This document shows, one piece after another, positions 1-6,998 of a stretch of 64,000 nt of DNA; within the stretch, counting starts at the first letter, position 1; the number at the start of each line of letters is the position of its first letter. Below the pieces are notes generated by a model. It was not told the DNA's origin, searched no databases, and saw nothing but the letters and a program-made list of their open reading frames with translations. The DNA is from UBA7985 sp002690455 (lineage in GTDB: Bacteria > Pseudomonadota > Alphaproteobacteria > UBA7985). The translations under genes were made by a program, and so were the position numbers. The DNA lies in NCBI GenBank assembly GCA_965662775.1, contig CBFIIW010000017.1:1-64000 (forward strand), written 5' to 3'.

Positions 1-187
1 CCATCCGCCTGCTCAGTTCATTCTGACTGACCTGGCCTGCATCAGCCAGCGTCATGAGCAGCATTCCGCCACCAGGACCTACGCTTTTTCGATCAAAGTC
101 CCCGGCTTTTTGCTGCAACCCGAAGTGGATCGATCGCATGAAACGATCGAACATCAGTGCCAAGTCTGTATCCCGTGTCTTTTTCAT
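1..187 (-). CDS. MarR-family transcriptional regulator, N-terminal part (runs off the window)
   Basis: The minus strand reads from an ATG at 187 to the window edge without a stop. It begins MKKTRDTDLALMFDRFMRS, followed by a glutamine-rich helix and then GGGMLLMTLADAGQVSQNELSRRM. That layout (amphipathic dimer helix, then a helix leading into a winged helix-turn-helix) is typical of MarR repressors. About 62 residues are visible, so the recognition helix and wing lie outside the window. The gene is divergent from the membrane protein starting at 275, and the gap holds two near-identical inverted repeats. MarR proteins usually repress themselves and a divergent neighbour, often relieved by a small phenolic or oxidant; the ligand cannot be read here. 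The family call rests on a partial protein. Confidence 0.6.
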   Translation of the reverse strand, partial: MKKTRDTDLALMFDRFMRSIHFGLQQKAGDFDRKSVGPGGGMLLMTLADAGQVSQNELSRRM

Positions 188-190
188 GTG

Positions 191-231
191 GTTGATTTTA
201 TCAACTTTCTATCTTAGTGGACTTAGTCAAC
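191..231. promoter_or_regulatory. Two 15-bp inverted repeats, probable MarR operators
   Basis: GTTGATTTTATCAAC (191-205) is a perfect 6-3-6 palindrome. GTGGACTTAGTCAAC (217-231) has the same 6-3-6 layout with one arm mismatch. Their centres are 26 bp apart, between the start codons of the divergent regulator (187) and membrane protein (275). MarR proteins bind palindromes of about this size as dimers. Two sites in tandem suggest repression of both directions. The function is inferred from position and symmetry. Confidence 0.55.
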
Positions 232-274
232 GTATTTCAACTGTCCCGCGGGGACAATGGCAAGGAAATTCACG

Positions 275-724
275 ATGAGTTCTGTTCAGAAAAATACGCT
301 CCGCGTGGCGGCAATCCTTTGGCTCCTGTGGGGGCTGGTCCACGTGCTCGCCGGGGTAATGGTGTTGATGAACGACGCCACTGGAGGCCTACAGGCCGTT
401 GCCGATGGCGTTAATCCTGCGGCGCTGGCAGCAGACTACCACGGAGCCGTCGAGGGCGTCCTCAATCAGCATGGTTGGAACCTGGGCTGGTTCGGAGTGG
501 CCACGATCATCGGTGCTGCGATGATCTGGCGTCAGAACCGGACTGCAATCTGGGTCACTAGCATGGTAGGTGGCCTCGCCGATATTGGGTATCTGCTGTT
601 TCTGGACTTCGCTGGCTATGTGAACTTCGTACCCGGCACCGTCATGACATTCATTTCCGGCGCAGCCGTACTTCTGAGTTTCTGGGTGTGGTTCTCAACG
701 CGAAGCCAGGGCAAAGTGGCCTGA
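275..724 (+). CDS. Small integral membrane protein, about four membrane helices
   Basis: I do not recognise the family with certainty. The start at 275 is preferred over the in-frame ATG at 257, because AAGGAA sits 7 bases ahead of it. The 149-residue product has hydrophobic stretches around TLRVAAILWLLWGLVHVLAG, WFGVATIIGAAMIW, WVTSMVGGLADIGYLLFLDF and a last segment near VMTFISGAAVLLSFWVWF, so four inner-membrane helices are likely. No catalytic motif is visible. It is divergent from a MarR-type regulator with paired operators between them, so it is likely induced when that repressor is released. The role is unknown; a stress- or toxicant-linked membrane protein would fit the context. Confidence 0.6.
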   Translation: MSSVQKNTLRVAAILWLLWGLVHVLAGVMVLMNDATGGLQAVADGVNPAALAADYHGAVEGVLNQHGWNLGWFGVATIIGAAMIWRQNRTAIWVTSMVGGLADIGYLLFLDFAGYVNFVPGTVMTFISGAAVLLSFWVWFSTRSQGKVA

Positions 725-747
725 TTCCCTGCCTGAGTCCCTGCGCC

Positions 748-1527
748 TCAGTGACCCAAACCAAGGAGGAAATCGCGCAGGCAGGTACCGGTCTGAGCGC
801 CGCCTTCGAGCAGGATCGAGTGCTTCAGCGAAGGCAACACCCGCAGTGTGGCGAAAGGCATGGCCTCGGCAATCAATTGGTTTAACCGTGGGGGACAGCC
901 GCCGTCATTCTCCCCTGTCAGCACCAGTGACCGCGCTGTGATTTCATGCAGCCAGGGGGCCATCTCAGTCTCGGCGTAGATATCGAAGACATTCAGGAAC
1001 ACCTCTGGGTCAGTGCCGATCACCTGCGCCATACGGGCCTCAACCACTTCGGGATGCTCGGCGATAAAGGCGTCCGTGAACCAACGGTTGGCCAGTGTGC
1101 TCAGCACCTCAGCAATCCCCTGCTGGCGCATCGCGGAGACAACTGCCCTAACATTGATGCTATCTTGTTCCGTGCGGAAGGCAGCGGTGGACAGCAGCCC
1201 CAGGGACAGCACCCGATCGGGAAAGGCGCGGGCATAGGCCGGCGCGATCATCCCCCCCAGCGAATGCCCGGCGATATGTGCTGCCTCCACCCCGACTTCT
1301 GCCCGCACTTGTTCGAGGTCGGCGACCAGCGCGTCAAGACCAAAACGCCCGTCCGGTTGAGGCGAGTTACCGTGCCCGCGCAAATCGTAGGCGATGACGG
1401 TAAAGTGTGCTTCCAACAGCGGAAGAGCCGTCGCCCAAGTAGCCCGCGAGGCCCCGATGCCATGGATCAGGATCAAGGGCGGCCCTTCACCCGATACTGA
1501 GTACGCGCAAGACAGCGGCTGAGTCAT
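748..1527 (-). CDS. Alpha/beta-fold hydrolase
   Basis: This 259-residue protein shows the alpha/beta-hydrolase plan: an oxyanion-hole segment LILIHGIGASR near residue 20, a GHSLGG nucleophile elbow with Ser89, an acidic residue in LVLTGENDGG (Asp208) and a C-terminal His236 in SLKHSILL, together a complete catalytic triad. The substrate cannot be deduced; relatives include esterases, C-C hydrolases and lactonases. The gene lies 53 bases after a luciferase-like monooxygenase on the same strand. The pair could form a short degradation route in which a flavin enzyme oxidises a substrate and the hydrolase opens the product. No signal peptide is present, so it is cytoplasmic. Confidence 0.85.
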   Translation of the reverse strand: MTQPLSCAYSVSGEGPPLILIHGIGASRATWATALPLLEAHFTVIAYDLRGHGNSPQPDGRFGLDALVADLEQVRAEVGVEAAHIAGHSLGGMIAPAYARAFPDRVLSLGLLSTAAFRTEQDSINVRAVVSAMRQQGIAEVLSTLANRWFTDAFIAEHPEVVEARMAQVIGTDPEVFLNVFDIYAETEMAPWLHEITARSLVLTGENDGGCPPRLNQLIAEAMPFATLRVLPSLKHSILLEGGAQTGTCLRDFLLGLGH

Positions 1528-1580
1528 GAAGGCCTCTCTGATTGGCGTGTTTCGATAATGAGACCGGCCAAAGTATCGCG

Positions 1581-2666
1581 TCAGCGAACAGCCTGCAGGC
1601 TTGGTCTTCCGCCCTCGCGCAGGAACGCGTCTCGGACACGGGCCGGACGGTCGGTGAAGTGCGGCATCACCTCTTCAGCAAAGCACTGAATGGCCTCCAG
1701 CGTGTCTGAAGACTCAAGGCCAAAATTGAAATTCAGGATCACTCGATCGATACCCAGGTCCGCATATCGCCCCAGCCGATCAACCATCTCAGTGGGGCGG
1801 CAGATCAGCAGGCTCTTTTCCAATTCCTCGGCTGATTGAGCGCGCGGGATTTGCCGGATCATCCCCGCGTCGACAAGACCGGGGCCAAGATAAATGTTGT
1901 CGAACCGGCAATAGTAGTCATAGGCCGCTCGGTTTTTTCGTGTGCGCTCAGCTTCAGAGGTTGCGACGTGCGCTACGCGCGACAGCGACAGCGTCAGCGC
2001 ATCGCCCTCATTATTCATGTCGGCCTTGGCACGGTTGAAGGCATCAACCTGGTCCACCAACAGCTGGTGATTCCCCGACAACGGCGTCGTCTGGATGTGG
2101 AACCCACGGCGGGTACAGGCGTAAATGCCCTCGGGGTTCATCACCGCCATCATCATGGGCGGGCCACCCGGACGAACCGGACGCGGCATGATGGTCAGCG
2201 CGTCAAACTGGTAGAATTTTCCATCCCAGCTCACTTCTTCTTCCCGCAACAGCGCCTGCAGCACATCGAGGCTTTCGTCGAAGCGCTCGCGGGTCTCCTC
2301 CATCGGCACGCCGAGGCGCTCCATCTCAAACTTAAAGGCACCGCGACCAACCCCGAGGAACAGCCGTCCGTCACAGAAGATGTCAGCGACGACGACCTCG
2401 CCGGCATAGGTCCGCATGTCGTGCAGCGGCAACACAACCACACTGGTCAGGATTTTGATCTGGCGGGTGTGGGCGGCGATCTTCACGGCAAAAGTGAGCG
2501 GCGCCGGCATCATCAGGCAGTTGACCAGGTGGTGTTCGGTCACTGACACGGCATCGAAGCCGAGGTCATCCGCACGCTTCGCTTGTTCCAGCATGTCCCG
2601 ATAGACCCGATCACCGCCGTAGGCCTTATCTGGGTAATCAGACGACAACTGTACGCTGAATTCCAT
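1581..2666 (-). CDS. LLM-class (luciferase-like) flavin-dependent oxidoreductase
   Basis: The 361-residue product begins MEFSVQLSSDYPDKAYGGDR. The start at 2666 is chosen over an upstream one at 2771 because AGGAG precedes it at normal spacing and the family fold begins here. Bacterial-luciferase-like features are FDAVSVTEHHL (the EHH segment near the flavin), a strand ILTSVVVLPLHD, and GRLFLGVGRGA, which contacts the FMN phosphate. These enzymes use reduced FMN supplied by a separate reductase and O2 to oxidise organic substrates; none is indicated here. The gene heads a two-gene minus-strand unit with the hydrolase at 748-1527 and is divergent from a LysR-type gene, the usual arrangement for an inducible catabolic pair. 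Confidence 0.85.
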   Translation of the reverse strand: MEFSVQLSSDYPDKAYGGDRVYRDMLEQAKRADDLGFDAVSVTEHHLVNCLMMPAPLTFAVKIAAHTRQIKILTSVVVLPLHDMRTYAGEVVVADIFCDGRLFLGVGRGAFKFEMERLGVPMEETRERFDESLDVLQALLREEEVSWDGKFYQFDALTIMPRPVRPGGPPMMMAVMNPEGIYACTRRGFHIQTTPLSGNHQLLVDQVDAFNRAKADMNNEGDALTLSLSRVAHVATSEAERTRKNRAAYDYYCRFDNIYLGPGLVDAGMIRQIPRAQSAEELEKSLLICRPTEMVDRLGRYADLGIDRVILNFNFGLESSDTLEAIQCFAEEVMPHFTDRPARVRDAFLREGGRPSLQAVR

Positions 2667-2995
2667 CTTTACCTGCTCCTCATGAACATGCTTTGGGTTG
2701 GTAGACGGTAGACCAGTGTCCTCTCTGCGGTCTGCCCGTTCGCGCCACGGCTGGAGGACAATTTGACGCACCCCTTCACCTGAACCAAACCCAATTATGC
2801 TCGCAGACCCATACCTGCGCTTATTTTTCTTCGTGACCCAAGAACCAACATTATCCCAAAACCGGGTAAAGTGAGAACAGGAAATCAGGGTTCAGCCCCA
2901 TTGAGCCACTTTTCTTTACCTATCGTAGCCTCCATAACAGGCTGTTCGTTTTAGGTAGAATAAAATTAATTAAATAATATTTTTTGGGGCAAAGC
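2667..2995. promoter_or_regulatory. Divergent promoter region between monooxygenase and LysR-type gene
   Basis: This intergenic stretch holds no convincing gene. Its right end is strongly AT-rich: 2960-2986 contains the palindrome TTAATTAA (2966-2973) within a run of A and T, unlike the surrounding DNA. LysR-type regulators typically bind such AT-rich dyads in divergent gaps. No clean -35/-10 pair could be assigned to either direction. Confidence 0.4.
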
Positions 2996-4021
2996 GTGAC
3001 CAACAACTCCGACACGCCAATCGACGGCTCGAATAAGCTGTTCGACAATAATCTGCTAGAAGGGCGGCACGTGCCAAGTCCGGGGCTATGGGATGAGATG
3101 CGCAGCTTTCTCGCAATTGCTCGGGCCGGCAGCCTACTCGGCGCCACAGAAACGTTGGGCATATCTCAACCAACGCTTTCACGCCGCTTGATGACGCTGG
3201 AAGACCGCCTCGGGCAGCTGGTGATACGCAAGCCCCATGGGGTCGAACTGACCACCAAGGGGCGAGAGGTTGCGGAACGCATCGCGAAAATCGATCTAGA
3301 ATTCTCCGACTTGTTTACCGCCTCGTCTGCGGCGACGTACCGATCCGTGGTCAAGGTCGCGGCAACGGACGGATTGGCGGCATTCTGGCTGGCGCCACAT
3401 ATTCCTGGGCTTCTGCAACAAGGGATCCAAGTTAGCCTTGAAATCATCTCGCTGCAGAACATCCCCAACTTGAAAAAGAACGAAGTGGACATCATCGTCG
3501 CTTTTCCAGTGCCGGTGCAAGACGATTTCATCGTTGAGGATCTGGGCCATCTGCACCTGACAACCTTTGCCTCGCTTGAATATATCAAACGCTTTGGCAC
3601 CCCGACGCGCGACAATCTCAGCGACCACCGCTTTGTCGGGAATCGTCAATATCTCTCCAGTAGTGATTTCTGGCGAGACTGGGTGGATGTAACCAAGGAA
3701 GCCCAATACATCGCCGGAACCGATATGAACGTGACCTATGCGACCATGATTAAGTCCGGCCTCGGTCTCGGGCTGCTGGGCAACTATATGAACATGGACC
3801 CCTACCTGATCCATGTCGATCTGGGGGTTAACATTGGTCACGGGATCCGGATGTTCAGCCTCGAGCAGAAACGCAACTACCCAGAAATTGCGGCTACCAA
3901 GCAGTGGATCCGCGGTATTTTTCGGGGCAACCCCTGGTTCTTGAGCGAAATGATCGTGAACGACGAGGTCAGTGATTATGACCAACGGGTGCGATGGCTC
4001 ATGAACCACTACTCGACCTGA
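2996..4021 (+). CDS. LysR-family transcriptional regulator
   Basis: Residues about 33-95 form a winged helix-turn-helix: FLAIARAGSLLGATETLGIS, then QPTLSRRLMTLEDRLGQ, the classical LysR signature. The rest is a periplasmic-binding-protein-like effector domain. The start is uncertain: a GTG at 2996 is used, a TTG at 2984 is possible, and neither has a strong ribosome site. The 341-residue length is longer than the usual 300 because of a roughly 30-residue N-terminal extension. It is divergent from the monooxygenase and hydrolase genes, which it probably controls. Its 3' end overlaps the convergent gene at 4009-4302 by 13 bases. Confidence 0.85.
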   Translation: MTNNSDTPIDGSNKLFDNNLLEGRHVPSPGLWDEMRSFLAIARAGSLLGATETLGISQPTLSRRLMTLEDRLGQLVIRKPHGVELTTKGREVAERIAKIDLEFSDLFTASSAATYRSVVKVAATDGLAAFWLAPHIPGLLQQGIQVSLEIISLQNIPNLKKNEVDIIVAFPVPVQDDFIVEDLGHLHLTTFASLEYIKRFGTPTRDNLSDHRFVGNRQYLSSSDFWRDWVDVTKEAQYIAGTDMNVTYATMIKSGLGLGLLGNYMNMDPYLIHVDLGVNIGHGIRMFSLEQKRNYPEIAATKQWIRGIFRGNPWFLSEMIVNDEVSDYDQRVRWLMNHYST

Positions 4022-4302
4022 GAGACACCCATTCGGTTGCGCAGACGTAGCATTCGAGTCTGCTGTTGCAGGATGTCGTAGGGGTGCGCACTGGACACCC
4101 CTTCGAACATCTGACGCTTGGCCTCTGCCACCCGCGAGAGCGCATCCGCAGCCAGGTCAAGGGCGTGGATGAACTCGAATTCAGCCTCCGGCTCGTCGGC
4201 GCTCATTTTTACTTCTGCCGACATCAGCACATCGAGCATCAAAGCAAGCAACTCAGCCTTATCAAGGTCGGACGAAACCGATTTAAGGTTGCGGAGCGTC
4301 AT
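4009..4302 (-). CDS. Hypothetical 97-residue helical protein coupled to a GNAT gene
   Basis: I do not recognise this protein. It begins MTLRNLKSVSSDLDKAELLA and is predicted by eye to be almost wholly helical, with acidic middle segments and a basic end (LRLRNRMG). There is no signal peptide or membrane segment. Its ATG overlaps the stop of the upstream acetyltransferase gene by four bases (4299-4302), which implies translational coupling and suggests the two products act together. Its 3' end overlaps the convergent LysR-type gene by 13 bases. A partner or regulator of the acetyltransferase is possible, but nothing in the sequence proves it. Confidence 0.6.
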   Translation of the reverse strand: MTLRNLKSVSSDLDKAELLALMLDVLMSAEVKMSADEPEAEFEFIHALDLAADALSRVAEAKRQMFEGVSSAHPYDILQQQTRMLRLRNRMGVSQVE

Positions 4303-4868
4303 GCAGCGATCTCGTAATCATTCGGGCGGTCAAGACTGTTTTCTTGGCGAAACATCAACGCGCTGGCCGCAGCAAGGGATACAGCGTCGTTGCGAAGCGG
4401 GATTTCCTTTACGAGCTCGAGATAGCCCTGCTCGTGGCCAACGAACTGCGTCGCTGTCTTATCAGAGATTTCAAAGCCGAGCATGCGCCACAAGCGAGCG
4501 GTCGCAGGTTTAGCGTGCGTGACGATATGGCGATAGCCTTTCTGTCCCGCAAAACGAGCTACCAGATCGATAGCACGGGGCAGGATGTGGCGGTTTCGGT
4601 ATTTGGGACGAACGCAGGCACGCTCAAGCTTCACAAAGTCGCCAAAGAACCGCATGCCAACGGCGGAAATTGGCTCATCCTTGTAGTAACCCAGTGCGTG
4701 GGTCGCAAAGTTGTCGTTGTCGTCGAATTCATGCTGCGCCGGAACGCCAACTTCTTCTAGATTACAGATCCCGCGGACTGCCGCGACGTGCATCATTTCG
4801 AGCTGCGTGGTAACGAGCTTAAAGTGAATATCCTGAGGATAGATTTTGATTGTTGTTGTCTCTGGCAT
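4299..4868 (-). CDS. GNAT-family N-acyltransferase
   Basis: The 189-residue product starts MPETTTIKIYPQDIHFKLVT. The ATG at 4868 is chosen over a TTG at 4895 because AAAGGA lies 9 bases before it. The GNAT core is visible: a strand with HEFDDNDNFATHALGY, then GDFVKLERACVRPKYRNRHI (strand four leading to the acyl-CoA pyrophosphate loop), a helix LPRAIDLVARFAGQKGYRHI, and RLWRMLGFE, the C-terminal segment common to GNATs. The early DDNDxxAxHxLGY motif recalls acyl-homoserine-lactone or N-acyl-amino-acid synthase relatives as well as simple acetyltransferases; I cannot decide the acceptor. It overlaps the next gene by four bases. Confidence 0.75.
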   Translation of the reverse strand: MPETTTIKIYPQDIHFKLVTTQLEMMHVAAVRGICNLEEVGVPAQHEFDDNDNFATHALGYYKDEPISAVGMRFFGDFVKLERACVRPKYRNRHILPRAIDLVARFAGQKGYRHIVTHAKPATARLWRMLGFEISDKTATQFVGHEQGYLELVKEIPLRNDAVSLAAASALMFRQENSLDRPNDYEIAA

Positions 4869-5268
4869 AAGGGGCAATCCTTTCTGGTTAGCCAAAGGTA
4901 AGAGACTCGGGGCGCAGAAGAGTTAGTCAGTGAATGAATAGCTCTTCTAAAGTCTTTTTCACCCTAGGCAGCAGCGAAGACTCTGATTCAGCAGCTTCTG
5001 CATGACTGGGACGGTGACCGATTCGTGATTCAGCGACTCTGGCGTGTAGCATTTCAGAAAACAGGGCTCGGGTGCAGTCATGAAGGGGGTGAAATCCATC
5101 TAAAGCGCCCCCTTATCAGGCCTTTACCCTTGCCAATCGCAAGGCATGCACTTAGGCAAAGGAGTCCCTTTCGACCTGTCGGAAGGCTCAAATCCCGAGC
5201 CGCGCGAGGAGGCGCGCCCAGCGGCCGGTTCTGAAAAGTGCGTCATCGTCTCTATGGGAGAAAACGAT
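4869..5268 (+). promoter_or_regulatory. Upstream and leader region of the binding-protein gene, with several small hairpins
   Basis: There is no supported gene in these 400 bases. Three possible hairpins precede the binding-protein gene: AAGGGGG (5083-5089) with CCCCCTT (5108-5114) around an 18-base loop; GGCTC (5185-5189) with GAGCC (5197-5201); and GCGCG (5202-5206) with CGCGC (5213-5217), whose loop is AGGAGG, a perfect ribosome-binding core with no nearby start codon. They may stabilise the message or mark a regulated leader. No known riboswitch consensus is recognised. Confidence 0.35.
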
Positions 5269-5982
5269 ATGAAGAAGATTCTGGTCGCAAGCCTCGCGCT
5301 TGTTGCATCCGCTAGTGTTGCTTCTGCACAGGTTCGTCTGGGCACCGAAGGCGCTTACATGCCTTGGAACGGTCTGGACGAGAACAACGAAGTCATCGGT
5401 TTCGAGCGTGAAGTTGGTGATCGTCTGTGTGAACTCGCTGGCCTTACTTGCGAGTGGGTCATCAACGATTGGGATTCCATCATCCCGAACCTCGTTGCTG
5501 GCAACTATGACGCGATCATCGCTGGCATGTCCATCACCGCTGAGCGTGATGAAGTGATCGACTTTACCGCTGAGTACTACCCACCGTCCCCCTCGCTGTA
5601 CATGGCGCTTGCTGGTGGTGCTGCGAGCGGCGTAATCGCTGCTCAGACCAACACCATTCAGGCTGGTTACGTGGCTGACATGGGTGGCGATCTGATTGAG
5701 TTCGCGACCCCAGATGAAACTATCGCTGCTGTTCGCTCCGGCGAAGCTGACGCAGTGCTGGCGGACGGCGACTACCTGCTGCCAATCGTTGAAGAGTCTG
5801 GTGGTGAGTTCGCCATCGTTGGCGATTCTGTCTACATCGGTGGCGGCGTTGGCATGGGTATCCGTGAAACCGACGGCGACCTGAAGGCAAAGCTGGATGC
5901 TGCGATTGCTGAAATGAAGGCAAACGGCGAACTGAACGCGCTGATCACCGAGTGGTTCAGTGCAGACAGCGCTGTCTACTAA
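5269..5982 (+). CDS. Amino-acid-type ABC transporter periplasmic binding protein (orphan)
   Basis: The ATG at 5269 follows GGGAG at 8 bases and opens a clear signal peptide, MKKILVASLALVASASVASA, cleaved before QVRLGTEG. The 237-residue product is a family-3 solute-binding protein: GAYMPWNGLDENNEVIGFER at the start of the mature domain, WDSIIPNLVAGNYDAIIAGM, RDEVIDFTAEYY, and a C-terminal ELNALITEWF. Such proteins bind polar amino acids or related amines in the periplasm. No permease or ATPase gene lies nearby, so it must serve a transporter encoded elsewhere. The choice of GCT, GGT and CTG codons is more biased than in neighbouring genes, which suggests high expression. A strong terminator follows directly. 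Confidence 0.9.
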   Translation: MKKILVASLALVASASVASAQVRLGTEGAYMPWNGLDENNEVIGFEREVGDRLCELAGLTCEWVINDWDSIIPNLVAGNYDAIIAGMSITAERDEVIDFTAEYYPPSPSLYMALAGGAASGVIAAQTNTIQAGYVADMGGDLIEFATPDETIAAVRSGEADAVLADGDYLLPIVEESGGEFAIVGDSVYIGGGVGMGIRETDGDLKAKLDAAIAEMKANGELNALITEWFSADSAVY

Positions 5983-6021
5983 GACACTTTACTGTCTGAT
6001 TGAGCTTGATTAGCTCTGGGA

Positions 6022-6049
6022 AAAGGGTCGCTTCGGCGGCCCTTTTTTT
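6022..6049 (+). terminator. Rho-independent terminator after the binding-protein gene
   Basis: AAAGGGTCGC (6022-6031) pairs with GCGGCCCTTT (6036-6045) across a TTCG tetraloop, with one G-U pair, and runs into a T tract. It lies about 40 bases after the stop at 5982. Confidence 0.9.
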
Positions 6050-6166
6050 ATGCGGTAGGCCGCCGTCCAGCCATTGATAAGGATAGCGGTAGCCTTGCAA
6101 CCCTGCATGGTTTGCCATGGTATCGCATCGCGTCGTCGCCGCTGTCCCATCATGGTCCTGCCCTCG

Positions 6167-6835
6167 TCAGGACCAGTCCTGCTGCAAGTTCAGAATGATC
6201 GTCTCGGGGCCTTCGACATCGATCACTGTGCCATTTTCAGTAAATCGTCGGTCAAGCACGGTGACGGGGCGACCAAACTCGGCCTGCGCCAACTCTGCAG
6301 CAAGAGAAACCGCCTGCTCCAGTGCTGAAGTGCGAGCGAAACCGGCGCGCAGGCTGCCCGAAGACAATCGGCTCCAGTCCTGCAGCCGTGACCGCGTCGC
6401 TGTGCCATTCGTGTTGTCTGCGATACCGAAAGCTTTTGGATCCCCCGGAATAGCCTGGGCCTCGGCTAGCGCTGCCTTGACGACACCAGGGTAGGCACGG
6501 GCAAGACCGCCGGTCCCCAGCTTGGTGCCACCGAAGTAACGTACCACGATAACGCCAACGTCGATAAGCCGCTCCCCGATCAGCAGCCTGAGGATCGGCA
6601 TGCCAGAGGTGCCGGAAGGTTCGCCATCGTCCCTCGCGCCCTCCTCGATGCGGCCATCGGGACGCATGAGGCGGAAGGCGGTGACGTGATGGTTAGCTTT
6701 GGGGTGCTCGGAGCGCAGTACCGTAAGGCGATCATTGAATTGTGCGTAGGGCAGGACGAAACCGAGGAAACGAGACTTCTTTTCCTCCAACTCGGCGCTG
6801 ACTTCGCCAGTGATGGTCCGCAAACTAGGGCTCAA
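6167..6835 (-). CDS. IMPACT/YigZ-family protein (UPF0029)
   Basis: This 222-residue protein carries the family hallmark DDGEPSGTSGMPIL, preceded by KSRFLGFVLP and HHVTAFRLM and followed by VVRYFGGTKLGTGGLARAY. YigZ of E. coli is about 204 residues, so this is full length, with an N-terminal IMPACT domain and a C-terminal ferredoxin-like domain. The biochemical role is poorly defined; eukaryotic IMPACT affects translational control, and bacterial members are proposed to bind RNA or nucleotides. The start is a TTG at 6835 with a G-rich stretch about 7 bases upstream; an ATG at 6840 is out of frame. The gene follows the transporter gene on the same strand after about 160 bases. Confidence 0.85.
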   Translation of the reverse strand: MSPSLRTITGEVSAELEEKKSRFLGFVLPYAQFNDRLTVLRSEHPKANHHVTAFRLMRPDGRIEEGARDDGEPSGTSGMPILRLLIGERLIDVGVIVVRYFGGTKLGTGGLARAYPGVVKAALAEAQAIPGDPKAFGIADNTNGTATRSRLQDWSRLSSGSLRAGFARTSALEQAVSLAAELAQAEFGRPVTVLDRRFTENGTVIDVEGPETIILNLQQDWS

Positions 6836-6998
6836 GCCATAACCCCCGTTCTTGCGAAGTCACCAGATCGCGAGGGCATGGGTGCAGATTTGGGTTTGGA
6901 TTGGGACGCGTACTCACGATTGAGGTTCATGCTCTTCAAACAAGAAAGTGGCCTGCTCTCTCTGCCACGACAGGGGCGGGATAGTCCACGCGCGCAGG

